A stretch of DNA of 64,000 nucleotides from Mesorhizobium tianshanense (lineage in GTDB: Bacteria > Pseudomonadota > Alphaproteobacteria > Rhizobiales > Rhizobiaceae): the NCBI RefSeq assembly GCF_007830515.1, contig NZ_VLKT01000029.1, positions 36,708-100,707 on the forward strand, written 5' to 3'. The notes beneath the pieces are model-generated. The model was given only the letters and a program-made list of their open reading frames with translations, had not been told where the DNA came from and did no database searches. The position numbers and the translations under genes are program-made. Shown here one piece after another: positions 26,169-34,507 of the stretch. Positions within the stretch are counted from its first letter, which is position 1. Each line of letters starts with the position of its first letter.

Positions 26169-27324
26169 CCAGGATATCGACGCGGCAGCCGAGGCTGCGG
26201 CATCGGCGGTGTTTCGCCGCCAGATCCGCTTCTGGCTGATCAGCGCCATCATCCTCGCGATCTTCCTCTATGTCTTCAGCGGCATCCTGCTGCCGTTCGT
26301 CGCCGGCATGGTGCTCGCCTACTTCCTCGACCCGGTCGCCGACCGGCTGGAGCGGCTCGGCCTGTCGCGGCTGATGGCGACGGTGGTCATCCTCATCGCC
26401 TTCATCGTCGTTCTGGTGCTGGCCTTCGTCATCCTCATTCCGGTGCTGGCCACGCAGATGGCCGATTTCGCCAGCAAGCTGCCGGAATACCTGACCAGGC
26501 TGCAGACCCTGATCACCAGCTTCGATCCGAGATGGCTGGAAGAGAAATTCGGTGTCGACGCCAATGGCCTGCGCGAAGGGTTGAACTCGCTGCTGACATC
26601 CGGCTTCGGTCTCCTGACCACGGTGTTCACCTCGGTCTGGAGCTCCGGCGTGGCGCTGGTGTCGGTGGTCAGCCTGTTTGTCGTCACGCCCGTCGTCGCC
26701 TTCTACATGCTGCTCGACTGGGATCGCATGGTGACGATCGTCGACAGCTGGGTGCCGCGCGACTATGTCCAGACCGTCAGGGCGATCGCCAAGGACATCA
26801 ACACCGCCACCGCCGGCTTCGTGCGCGGCCAGGGCACGCTGTGCCTGGTTCTGGGCGCTATGTATGCCACCGGCCTGACGCTGACCGGGCTGAATTTCGG
26901 CATCCTCATCGGCCTGTTCGCCGGGCTGATCTCCTTCATTCCCTATGTCGGCTCGCTGACCGGGCTGGTGCTGGCCGTCGGCGTCGCCTTCGTTCAGTTC
27001 TGGCCGGACTGGACCATGGTCGCGGCGGTGGCCGGCGTGTTCTTCGTGGGCCAGTTCATCGAAGGCAACATTCTGCAACCGAGGTTGGTGGGAAAAAGCG
27101 TCGGCCTGCATCCGGTGTGGCTGATGTTTTCGCTGTTTGCCTTTGGCGCGCTGTTTGGCTTCGTCGGCTTGCTGATCGCCGTGCCGGCCTCTGCAGCGGT
27201 CGCCGTTCTGGTGCGCTTTGCCATTGCCCGCTATCTGGAATCGCCACTCTACAAGGGCCACGCCAATGAGCCGGTGCCGCCGCTGCCCGCGCGCCGCCGC
27301 GGGGGTGCGCAGTCGCGCAGCTGA
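26140..27324 (+). CDS. AI-2E family transporter (UPF0118/PerM)
   Basis: A 394-aa integral membrane protein of the AI-2E exporter/PerM family. It has helices near 30-75, a longer soluble segment with LPEYLTRLQTLI, then the conserved C-terminal half: FVRGQGTLCLVLGAMYATGL, LFAGLISFIPYVGSLTG, and GQFIEGNILQPRLVGKSVGLHP. Substrates in the family range from autoinducer-2 to ions; none can be assigned here. ATG 26140 overlaps the CDP-alcohol transferase gene by 29 bases and hdaA follows after five bases, so the three form an operon. Confidence 0.92.
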   Translation: MAKAPHRATDQDIDAAAEAAASAVFRRQIRFWLISAIILAIFLYVFSGILLPFVAGMVLAYFLDPVADRLERLGLSRLMATVVILIAFIVVLVLAFVILIPVLATQMADFASKLPEYLTRLQTLITSFDPRWLEEKFGVDANGLREGLNSLLTSGFGLLTTVFTSVWSSGVALVSVVSLFVVTPVVAFYMLLDWDRMVTIVDSWVPRDYVQTVRAIAKDINTATAGFVRGQGTLCLVLGAMYATGLTLTGLNFGILIGLFAGLISFIPYVGSLTGLVLAVGVAFVQFWPDWTMVAAVAGVFFVGQFIEGNILQPRLVGKSVGLHPVWLMFSLFAFGALFGFVGLLIAVPASAAVAVLVRFAIARYLESPLYKGHANEPVPPLPARRRGGAQSRS

Positions 27325-27329
27325 GCTGT

Positions 27330-28034
27330 ATGACGGACCAGAAAAGCGACCCGCCGCGCCAACTGCCGCTCGATCTCGGCCACGGCACCGGCTATTCGCG
27401 CGACGAACTCGTCGTCTCCGGCACCAACAGCCAGGCGGTGGCGCTGGTCGATCGCTGGCCGGACTGGCCGTCGCCGGTGGTCGTGCTCGCCGGCCCGGCA
27501 GGCTCGGGGAAGACGCATCTGGCCTCGATCTGGCGCTCGCGCGCCGGCGCTGTGGGGGTCGACGCCGGGCGCATCGGCGACTGCATGGCGAGTCTCGGCG
27601 CTCGACCGGCCCTGATCGACGATGTCGATGCCGGTCCTGTCGACGAAGAGGGGCTGTTCCATCTGATCAATGCGGTGCGCGGGGCTGGCTCGACCTTGCT
27701 GCTGACCGCGCGGCGCTTTCCGTCCGCCTGGGGCGTCAGGCTCCCGGATCTCGTTTCGCGACTGAAGGCGGCGGCGACGGTCGAGATCCACGAGCCCGAC
27801 GATCTGCTTCTGGCCGGCGTCATCGCAAAATTGTTCGCCGACCGCCAGGTCGAGGTCGAGCCGCATGTCGTGCAATATCTGGTGCGCCGCATCGAACGCT
27901 CGCTGGCAACCGCGATGCGGGTGGTGGAGCGGCTCGACCGCACGGCACTGGAGCGCAAGACGCCGATCACCCGGGTGCTGGCCGCCGAAACCGTCAGCGC
28001 CATGGATGAGGGGCAGGGCGAGCTCGAGATCTGA
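27330..28034 (+). CDS. hdaA: DnaA-like regulatory ATPase HdaA
   Basis: A 234-aa DnaA-related AAA+ protein without the DNA-binding domain. Hda/HdaA binds the beta clamp and drives hydrolysis of DnaA-ATP, preventing re-initiation. The clamp-binding peptide QLPLDL is at residues 11-16. Walker A is GPAGSGKTHLAS near 54. A Walker B-like ALIDDVDAG follows, with an Arg-finger region near SLATAMRVVERLDR. It directly follows the AI-2E gene. In other Rhizobiales I recall hdaA being followed by ppk and ppx, which here sit at 46756-50492. Confidence 0.88.
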   Translation: MTDQKSDPPRQLPLDLGHGTGYSRDELVVSGTNSQAVALVDRWPDWPSPVVVLAGPAGSGKTHLASIWRSRAGAVGVDAGRIGDCMASLGARPALIDDVDAGPVDEEGLFHLINAVRGAGSTLLLTARRFPSAWGVRLPDLVSRLKAAATVEIHEPDDLLLAGVIAKLFADRQVEVEPHVVQYLVRRIERSLATAMRVVERLDRTALERKTPITRVLAAETVSAMDEGQGELEI

Positions 28035-28145
28035 TACGACAGCCTCGGCCGGTGTCCCGTTTCGGGAAATAATCCTGGCATCCGTCTTGCAGCGTCAGTC
28101 TTGCCGGCTAACCCCGGTCCTGATTGCGTATCAATCAGGTAGTAG

Positions 28146-28189
28146 GCTCGCCGGGAGACGGGGCGGTTGGGGTTCTCTTCCCGGCGAGC
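28146..28189. terminator. Inverted repeat in the hdaA-glxA gap
   Basis: GCTCGCCGGGA (28146-28156) is exactly complementary to TCCCGGCGAGC (28179-28189) across a 22-base loop. It lies between two converging genes and may end the hdaA transcript; no T-run follows. The rest of the gap 28035-28342 contains only a short frame with no family features. Confidence 0.5.
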
Positions 28190-28342
28190 TTACCTTCACG
28201 CCACATCCTCGACGCTATCCGACTTTTCCTGGAAATGAGATCGGTCCACGAGCAAGCACGGGCAGGGTATCCTGTCGGTCGATCCGCACCAGATCGGGAT
28301 TCCTGAGGACACTGCCGAAATCGAAGCCTTCGCCGCCACGGC

Positions 28343-29359
28343 TCAGCTCCCGCCGCCGGGCAGGGCCGCTCGTTCCAAGCCAAAGCGCCTGCGGTAATCG
28401 CCCGGCACCAGGCCGGTTATCCTGGCGAACACCTTGCGGAAGGAGCCGGGATCGTCATAGCCGACATCCCAGGCGATCTGGTCTATCGATCGGGTCGTCG
28501 CTTCCAGCATCTCACGCGCCTTGCCGACGCGCAGGTGCTGGCAATATTCGGTCGGTTTGAGGCCGGTGGCGTTGCGAAAGCGGCGCAGGAAGGTCCGCTC
28601 CTCCAGGCCGGCATGCTCCGCCATCGTGGCAAGCGTCACATCGCGCGCGCCTCTCGCCTGGAGCCAGTGCTGCACCTTGAGGATGGCCTCGTCGCGATGG
28701 TTCAGCCTGGGAGCAAAGGGGCTGTAGAAGCGTTGCTCGCGCCCCGGCGGATCCACCAGCATGAAACGGGCCGTGTCCATCATGACGGTCGGTCCAAGCA
28801 CCCTGTCGACGAGCTTCAGGCCAAGGTCGGTCCAGGCCATATAGCCGCCGGCGGTGATGATGTCGCCATCGTCGATGACCAGCTTGCCGGCATCGAGCAG
28901 GATGTCGGGAAAGCGTATCGCCAGCGCGTCGCGATAGGCCCAATGCGTGGTCGCCACACGGCCGGACAGCAGGCCGGATTCGGCAAGCACGAAGGCGCCG
29001 GCACAGACCGAGCCGAGCGTCGCGCCTGTCGCATGGCAAGCCCTGAGCCAGCCGGCATAGGGCGCGGCCGCCTCGCGAGCGATCGGGTCCCCCAGGGTCG
29101 GAGGCAAGATAACCATGGCCGGTTCATTGCCGGCGCTGGGTTCGCTGTCCCCGGACTCGCTGTCAAAGGTGCGGATGACGGTTCGGCTCGCGTCCTCCAA
29201 TTGCCAATGGCTGACGCGAAGCCTCAGCGCATCCGGCGACCGTTCGGCAGCCAGCCGGTTGGCCAGCTGGAAGAGATCGGTGAGGCCGAGGACGGCGGCT
29301 TCCTGAACCCCGGGATAGACGACGAGCCCAATTTCGACCGGATTACGCACCGCAGCCAT
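28343..29359 (-). CDS. GlxA family transcriptional regulator
   Basis: A 338-aa regulator. Residues 1-200 form a DJ-1/PfpI-like amidotransferase domain (GLVVYPGVQEAAVLGLTDLF; GATLGSVCAGAFVLAESGLL with the nucleophile-elbow Cys). Residues 220-330 form an AraC-type double helix-turn-helix (VTLATMAEHAGLEERTFLRRF; IDQIAWDVGYDDPGSFRKVF). Members sense a small molecule and control catabolic genes. The neighbour transcribed divergently is an alpha/beta hydrolase gene, a possible target by position only. Confidence 0.9.
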   Translation of the reverse strand: MAAVRNPVEIGLVVYPGVQEAAVLGLTDLFQLANRLAAERSPDALRLRVSHWQLEDASRTVIRTFDSESGDSEPSAGNEPAMVILPPTLGDPIAREAAAPYAGWLRACHATGATLGSVCAGAFVLAESGLLSGRVATTHWAYRDALAIRFPDILLDAGKLVIDDGDIITAGGYMAWTDLGLKLVDRVLGPTVMMDTARFMLVDPPGREQRFYSPFAPRLNHRDEAILKVQHWLQARGARDVTLATMAEHAGLEERTFLRRFRNATGLKPTEYCQHLRVGKAREMLEATTRSIDQIAWDVGYDDPGSFRKVFARITGLVPGDYRRRFGLERAALPGGGS

Positions 29360-29483
29360 CTGTCAGTTTTGCCTTGCTCAATGTCTGTTTTGCCAATCCT
29401 CACCATGCCCCCGTTGCGATAGCTTGTCCACAGAAGGAACGAACCTTCCCCGAAGACCTCTCAACCTTTGAAGGAGTAAGACG

Positions 29484-30311
29484 ATGAGCGCGTTCACCAC
29501 CAAGGACGGCACCGAGATTTTCTACAAGGATTGGGGCACGGGCCAGCCAATCGTGTTCCATCACGGCTGGCCGCTCAGCGCCGATGACTGGGACAACCAG
29601 ATGCTGTTCTTCCTCGAGAATGGCTATCGCGTGATCGCGCATGACCGGCGCGGGCACGGCCGCTCGACACAGACGGCGACCGGCAACGAGATGGACACCT
29701 ATGCCGCCGATGTCGCCGCTCTGGTCGCTCACCTCGACCTCAAGAACGCGGTCCATATCGGCCACTCGACCGGTGGCGGCGAGGTTGCGCGTTACGTCGC
29801 CCGCCACGGTGGCGAGGGACGCGTCGCCAAGGCGGTGCTGATCGGCGCGGTGCCGCCGATCATGGTCAAGACCGACAGCAACCCCGGCGGCCTGCCGATC
29901 GAGGTCTTCGACGGCTTCCGTGCCGCTTTGGTCGCCAACCGCGCCCAGTTCTACAGGGATGTGCCGGCCGGCCCGTTCTACGGCTTCAATCGCGAGGGCG
30001 CCAAGGTCTCGCAAGGAGCTGTCGACAATTGGTGGCGCCAGGGCATGATGGGTGGAGCCAAGGCTCATTACGACTGCATCAAGGCTTTTTCCGAGACCGA
30101 TTTCACCGACGACCTCAGGAAGATCGACGTGCCCGTCCTCATCATGCACGGCGATGACGACCAGATTGTGCCGATCGCCGACTCCGCCCTGCTTGCGGCC
30201 AAGCTCGTGAAGCACGGCACGCTCAAGGTCTACGAGGGCCTTCCGCATGGCATGTGCACCACCCACCCGGAGATCATCAATCCGGATCTCCTGGCGTTCA
30301 TTCGAGGCTGA
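29484..30311 (+). CDS. Alpha/beta hydrolase, non-heme chloroperoxidase type
   Basis: A 275-aa alpha/beta hydrolase. The nucleophile elbow GHSTGGG (Ser near residue 95), acid MHGDDDQIVP (Asp near 226) and base LPHGMCTTH (His near 255) give a complete triad. The strand-helix motifs FHHGWPLSADDWDNQ and AHDRRGHGRS match cofactor-free haloperoxidases/perhydrolases such as those from Pseudomonas and Streptomyces. The natural reaction is probably ester or lactone hydrolysis; haloperoxidase activity is a side reaction. There is no signal peptide. AAGGAG lies upstream of ATG 29484. It is divergent from the GlxA regulator. Confidence 0.9.
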   Translation: MSAFTTKDGTEIFYKDWGTGQPIVFHHGWPLSADDWDNQMLFFLENGYRVIAHDRRGHGRSTQTATGNEMDTYAADVAALVAHLDLKNAVHIGHSTGGGEVARYVARHGGEGRVAKAVLIGAVPPIMVKTDSNPGGLPIEVFDGFRAALVANRAQFYRDVPAGPFYGFNREGAKVSQGAVDNWWRQGMMGGAKAHYDCIKAFSETDFTDDLRKIDVPVLIMHGDDDQIVPIADSALLAAKLVKHGTLKVYEGLPHGMCTTHPEIINPDLLAFIRG

Positions 30312-30328
30312 CGCGTCGGAGCTTTAAG

Positions 30329-30408
30329 CATGTCGCCTAAAGGTGCGTAGCGGTTGGGATAACGACATGCAAGCGCGTCGCATGAAACTCTTCAAACGCG
30401 ACGCGCTT
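30329..30408. repeat. Palindromic repeat pair after the hydrolase gene
   Basis: GCATGTCG (30329) pairs with CGACATGC (ends 30370), the style of the other dispersed elements. A second hairpin has arms AAGCGCGTCGC (30371-30381) and GCGACGCGCTT (30398-30408) and is followed by TTA. The second hairpin could terminate the hydrolase transcript. Confidence 0.6.
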
Positions 30409-30527
30409 TAGGCGGGCACGCGCGGAAATCCGGGCTGCCCGTCGGTCGCTTGAGCGCCTCGCCGGCCGCAGATGTGCTTCCGGCGCAGGTGAGCCGGCAG
30501 CACGGACGATGATTTCCGGTGAATGGA

Positions 30528-30604
<77 letters not shown>

Positions 30605-30731
30605 AGTCCTTGCGGGCTATAGGGTTCCGGGCTTTGGAAGGCAACCCCTTAAACGACGAAACCAGCACAAACCCGGCTCGGCCGAGAGCGGAACGCCGCA
30701 CCCGGTCAGCCGATCCCTAGTTCCCGTCCGG

Positions 30732-31919
30732 TCAGACCTTTATGAAAGCGGCCGTCGCATACATGAAGGCGATGCCGGCCGCCAGGCCACCCATGACCGG
30801 CGGTGTGAAGAAGGCATCGACGCCTTTCTGGTTGCGGCGCATCAGATAGGCGCCGACCTCGACGATGACCTGCAGGATCGCGCCTGCGCCGATGGCAAGC
30901 GCCAGCGCCGACCATTGCGGCGCATAGGCCAAGCTGCCGAGCCACATGCCGAGGACGGCAGGCCCGCCGGCGAGCAGGGCCAGCCCGGCGAACGTCCACA
31001 GCGGCGGCCGCTCCTTCAGGATCGGGGCGGCAATGCCGATGCCTTCGGTGACGTTGTGCAGGGCGAAGCCGAGCACCAGGAAGGTTCCGAGGCTTGCCGA
31101 GCCGGCCGCGAAGGCAGCGCCGATGGCAAGGCCTTCGCCGAGATTGTGAAGGCCGATGCCGAGCGCGATGTATCCGGCCAACGCCAGGCCTGTCGGCGTG
31201 CCGCGCCGCCGTCCGATCGCCATCAGGACAAAGAAGCTGGCCAGGCCCGCCAGCACCACCATGACCGGCCCTTGGAATACGGCGGCTGCGGTTCCGACCA
31301 GCTCGAAGGATTCTTCGACCGTGTCGACCAGCAGAAAGGCGAGCAGTCCGATGGTCAGCGCCAGCAGGAAATTCATGCCGCTTTGCCCGACACCGCGCAG
31401 CGCCGGATAAAACATGAGGCCGATGGCGACAGGCAGCACGCCGACGATGATGCCGACCAATCCCTGCAGCTTGAGCTGTCCCGCGGTGGCGGTCGGCGTC
31501 GGCACCGCAACTTCGATCAGGTGTTCGAAGGTGACGCCTGAGTTGGTTACCAGGTTGACCGTGTGCGTTTCGCCCAGAACCCACGGGAAAGGCAGGTTGA
31601 TCCATGCCGTGGAGGCGCGCGCGATGTCGCCTGGCGGGTCCTGGGTGAATTGCCAGTAGGCGCCGTCGACCTGGACCTGGGCGATCTTCATCGGCTCGGA
31701 ACCGCCGGCCCTGACAAGCAGATGAAGGCCCGACGTATCGATAACGATACGCTCGAAAGTCAGTTTCTCGACGGCGGGCGCGCCATTCGACAATCCTTGC
31801 AGCGGGTTGACGGCGATGATCCACGCCACCGCAATGGCGAGCGCGGCAAGAGGCAGGCCGATCCACAGCCAATGGGTGCGTGACCTTGCCGGCGAATCGA
31901 TGGTGAAGATCTTGTTCAT
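30732..31919 (-). CDS. ZIP family metal transporter with periplasmic N-terminal domain
   Basis: A 395-aa protein. One N-terminal helix (LPLAALAIAVAWIIAV) is followed by an extracytoplasmic region to about residue 155 that is not part of standard ZIP proteins. About eight helices follow. The ZIP metal motifs are LGIGLHNLGEGLAIGAAFA in helix 4 and GFALHNVTEGIGIAAP in helix 5, each with His and Glu ligands. It should carry a divalent metal across the inner membrane; which one is not readable. ATG 31919 overlaps the stop of the multicopper oxidase gene by four bases, so the two are translationally coupled. Confidence 0.87.
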   Translation of the reverse strand: MNKIFTIDSPARSRTHWLWIGLPLAALAIAVAWIIAVNPLQGLSNGAPAVEKLTFERIVIDTSGLHLLVRAGGSEPMKIAQVQVDGAYWQFTQDPPGDIARASTAWINLPFPWVLGETHTVNLVTNSGVTFEHLIEVAVPTPTATAGQLKLQGLVGIIVGVLPVAIGLMFYPALRGVGQSGMNFLLALTIGLLAFLLVDTVEESFELVGTAAAVFQGPVMVVLAGLASFFVLMAIGRRRGTPTGLALAGYIALGIGLHNLGEGLAIGAAFAAGSASLGTFLVLGFALHNVTEGIGIAAPILKERPPLWTFAGLALLAGGPAVLGMWLGSLAYAPQWSALALAIGAGAILQVIVEVGAYLMRRNQKGVDAFFTPPVMGGLAAGIAFMYATAAFIKV

Positions 31920-33049
31920 GCCAGCGCCTCGACGACGTCGAACATCCCCATCCAGCCGAGCTCGGTGAACTCGCTTTGGTGCGCGTGGAACATGTAGAGG
32001 CCCGGTTCGTGCTCGGCAAAGGTGAATTCCAGGATGCCGCGCTGGGCCTGGCACTGGATGATCAGGTCGACCGTTTTTAACGTCGGCGTCAGCGTCGTGC
32101 CCTGATCGAAATAGTCGAAGAAATTTCCGTGCAGATGAAACGAGTTGATGAGATCGAATTCCAGCACATTGACCAGGTAGATGCGCACCGGCTTGCCGCG
32201 CACGATGCGGATCGGCGTCTTCGCATAGGCATGGGCGATGGTGTTGGCGGCGTAGAATTCGTTCTCCTCGTCGAAATTGGTGTCGAACCCGTTCATGACC
32301 ATCACCAGTTCCTGCCAGCCGGCATTCTCGGGCGTGTCGAGAAGCCGCGACCGGGCGATCTCCGCATGGTCGGGATGGCGACCCGGGTCAGGGTCGATGA
32401 CAAAGGCACCGTACATGCCCTTGTGGATGTGCCTCTTCAGCGGCAAGGCGTGGCAGTGATAGAGATGGCAGCCAAAGGGCTTGGCCTCGAATTCGTAGAC
32501 AAACTCGGCACCCGGATCGACCAGCCCGGCGCCGGGAATTCCATCCATGCGGGCGGCATGGATGCCGTGGAAATGCATCGAGTGCGGATGCGAGCCATTG
32601 TTCCTGAAGACGACGCGAATGCGCTCGCCTTCCTTGGCGCGCAGCGCCGGGCCGGGCACGCGGCCGTTATACGTCCAGGCGGGGAAGGTGACGCCCGGCG
32701 CGATTTCGATCGTCTTGTCCACGGCCGTCATCTCGAACGTCCTGAGCGTGCGCCCATCGGGCAGAACCGAGACCGTTCCTCGCTCCCAGTCCGTCAGCAT
32801 CAGCATCGGATCAAAGCCGTTGGCGGCGTTGTCCACCTGGCCGACCGTGACCATCGCGCCATGCGCATTCAAATGCTGAGGCGCAGGATCGGTGGCGACG
32901 GCGGCCGCCATGTCATGACCGGTATGCGGGGCGGACTGACCGAGCGCGCTGCGGGCAGCGATCGCCGTGCCGCCCACGGCAGCAAGACTTCCCGTGAGGA
33001 TGGAACGGCGGCTTATCCGATCGCGTAACCATACACCGACATCGACCAT
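31916..33049 (-). CDS. Two-domain multicopper oxidase, Tat-exported
   Basis: A 377-aa periplasmic copper protein. The signal has a twin-arginine motif (SRRSILTGSLAAVGG) and ends near SALGQSA. Domain 1 carries HSMHFHGIH and CHLYHCHALPLKRHIHKGM, which contains a complete type 1 copper set (His-Cys-His, His, Met). Domain 2 carries NSFHLHGNFFDYF and MFHAHQSEFTELGWMG, with no type 1 Cys. This pattern fits two-domain laccase- or nitrite reductase-like enzymes with T1 copper in domain 1. The substrate is unknown; the partner ZIP gene suggests metal-ion oxidation. GTG/ATG upstream options exist, but ATG 33049 has AAGGGAGA and starts the Tat signal. Confidence 0.88.
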   Translation of the reverse strand: MVDVGVWLRDRISRRSILTGSLAAVGGTAIAARSALGQSAPHTGHDMAAAVATDPAPQHLNAHGAMVTVGQVDNAANGFDPMLMLTDWERGTVSVLPDGRTLRTFEMTAVDKTIEIAPGVTFPAWTYNGRVPGPALRAKEGERIRVVFRNNGSHPHSMHFHGIHAARMDGIPGAGLVDPGAEFVYEFEAKPFGCHLYHCHALPLKRHIHKGMYGAFVIDPDPGRHPDHAEIARSRLLDTPENAGWQELVMVMNGFDTNFDEENEFYAANTIAHAYAKTPIRIVRGKPVRIYLVNVLEFDLINSFHLHGNFFDYFDQGTTLTPTLKTVDLIIQCQAQRGILEFTFAEHEPGLYMFHAHQSEFTELGWMGMFDVVEALA

Positions 33050-33337
33050 TCCGGATTCTCCCTTGAATTCACTTGCTTGGCCGAGAATAGCGTCAGCTGT
33101 TAAATATAGCAATGGCTTAATTACGGTCGCGGCATGCCTGCGGTAGTTGTCTTTGCGTCACGGTCTTGACGATCCATCGACCGAGATCATTTGAGTTTAG
33201 GAATTTTCAGCCCCTGGATGTCCGCGTGCGTGTGGCTCGTCTTGCTTGTCTCAATGGATCATGGCTGGTCGCATCCAATGGATTCTTGATTTCATCCCGT
33301 CAATTCGGTCCCATGTCATCGCAACTGGAGAAAATCC

Positions 33338-33688
33338 GTGATCTCACCAAGCATATTCTCTGTATCCGCTTCGGCCATTATTTTGGCCGGTTGCACCACT
33401 ATGAGTTCTGGGACCTGGAATAATCTGCACGAGAAGATGCGCGATAGCCCGCAAACAAGACATAGGCTTATCGCCGACTGCATAGCGCGCCAGCGCGGGT
33501 TGAACTCGCACCAGAAAGTGGCGCACGCAAAGCTCGTCAATCGAAATGTCGCCAACTATGCCCCCACCTACTGCCGCCGCTTTCTCGGTGGCATCGCTTC
33601 GGGCCGAATTACCTATGACGACTATCTGAAGCTGGACTCACCAAATGCAGACCATAGCAAAGTGCTCAAGCTGATGGCGGGGCGTTGA
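33338..33688 (+). CDS. Small lipoprotein of unknown function
   Basis: A 116-aa protein with a GTG start. The signal MISPSIFSVSASAIILAGC has lipobox Cys 19. The mature part is basic and helical (HEKMRDSPQTRHRLIADCIARQRG) with TYCRRFLGGIASGRITYDDYL. GGAGAA lies seven bases before the start. No family is recognised. The 288-base gap upstream separates it from the divergent oxidase gene; I see no clear promoter or hairpin in it. Confidence 0.65.
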   Translation: MISPSIFSVSASAIILAGCTTMSSGTWNNLHEKMRDSPQTRHRLIADCIARQRGLNSHQKVAHAKLVNRNVANYAPTYCRRFLGGIASGRITYDDYLKLDSPNADHSKVLKLMAGR

Positions 33689-33839
33689 GTTTCTGCCAGG
33701 CACTACCGTCACGCTATCATCGTCGGTGGCCCGCCTTGCCAAAAGCTGCGGCGAGCATCGGCCTTGCCGCCAGCGGCATTGCGAAGTAATGACGGGGGTA
33801 AAGCGGCGGGTGCCGCTCGCACGTAGCAACGAGGTGTCC

Positions 33840-34145
33840 ATGTCCGCGCGCATTTTCAGCCCAGCCAAAACCGCGATGCAGTCCGGCAAGGCCAAGACCG
33901 GCTACTGGGTGCTGGAATTCGATCCCGAGATGCGCAAGAAGATCGATCCGCTGATGGGCTACACCACCTCGGGTGACATGCGCAGCCAGATCAGGCTCAC
34001 CTTCGACACCAGGGAAGAGGCGGTGGCCTATGCCGAGAAGGAGGGGCTGGCCTTCCGTGTCGAGGAGCCGAAGGAAACCAAGCGCCGCCAGATTTCCTAT
34101 GCGGAGAATTTCCGCTATGACCGCAGGACGCCCTGGACACATTGA
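33840..34145 (+). CDS. NADH dehydrogenase accessory subunit, NDUFS4-type
   Basis: A 101-aa protein of the ETC complex I subunit family, bacterial homologue of the mitochondrial 18-kDa NDUFS4 protein. It helps assemble and stabilise complex I. Family landmarks are ARIFSPAKTAMQSGKAKTG, WVLEFDP, WTSSGD-like YTTSGDMRSQIRLTFDTREEAVAYAEKEG, and the C-terminal YAENFRYDRRTPWTH. ATG 33840 has GAGG five bases upstream. It lies far from any nuo operon, just before tRNA-Arg, as alphaproteobacterial NDUFS4 genes usually do not sit with nuo. Confidence 0.9.
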   Translation: MSARIFSPAKTAMQSGKAKTGYWVLEFDPEMRKKIDPLMGYTTSGDMRSQIRLTFDTREEAVAYAEKEGLAFRVEEPKETKRRQISYAENFRYDRRTPWTH

Positions 34146-34207
34146 CTGGCAAATGCCGGGAGCTGATTCCGGCGCATGGTTTCAGCCGGCCCTGGGGTCG
34201 GCGCAGC

Positions 34208-34284
34208 GGTCCCGTAGCTCAGCTGGATAGAGCACCGGCCTTCTAAGCCGATGGTCACAGGTTCGAATCCTGTCGGGATCGCCA
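34208..34284 (+). tRNA. tRNA-Arg (TCT anticodon)
   Basis: A 77-nt gene with an encoded CCA. The acceptor GGTCCCG pairs with CGGGATC (one G-U), the anticodon arm CGGCC-TTCTAAG-CCG reads TCT, and the T arm holds CAGGTTCGAATCCTG. A possible mobile-element relic lies directly downstream. Confidence 0.97.
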
Positions 34285-34285
34285 G

Positions 34286-34460
34286 TAATTCAAGGGTCCG
34301 TTCCGGACACATGGGTTACGGTTTATACCGGAGACATGGCGCGTGAATCCGTGCCTTTTTTCAGGTATCCGCACACCTTGGCAGACAGGATGCGCCGAGG
34401 TCGCGGACACCTCTTGTGCCTGCGTTCATTCCATGTCCGCAGTAAGGGGGCGTTGGCGGA
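34286..34460. other. Possible mobile-element relic next to tRNA-Arg
   Basis: Directly after the tRNA lie GTCCGTTCCGGAC and the near-identical direct repeats CCGGACACATGG (34303-34314) and CCGGAGACATGG (34328-34339). Similar GGACACATGGG-type sequence occurs at IS481-like integrase borders in rhizobia, from memory. No transposase reading frame is present, so this is weak evidence of an old insertion. Confidence 0.25.
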
Positions 34461-34507
34461 TTCGCTAATGTCGGGGTAGGGCCGATCTGAACGGGACTTT
34501 TCCACGA

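Noticed and set aside
26062..27261. Long minus-strand frame of 399 codons over the AI-2E transporter gene
   Set aside because: It is the complement of a clear family gene, is Gln/Arg/His/Asp-rich low-complexity sequence and has no domain. High GC produces such shadows.
28124..28306. Short plus-strand frame of 60 codons in the hdaA-glxA gap
   Set aside because: No ribosome site, no family feature, and it contains the inverted repeat.
30706..32019. Overlapping frame over the ZIP gene on the same strand
   Set aside because: Arg/His/Ala-rich, lacks metal motifs, and overlaps the ZIP frame that has clear HNLGEG and HNVTEG motifs.
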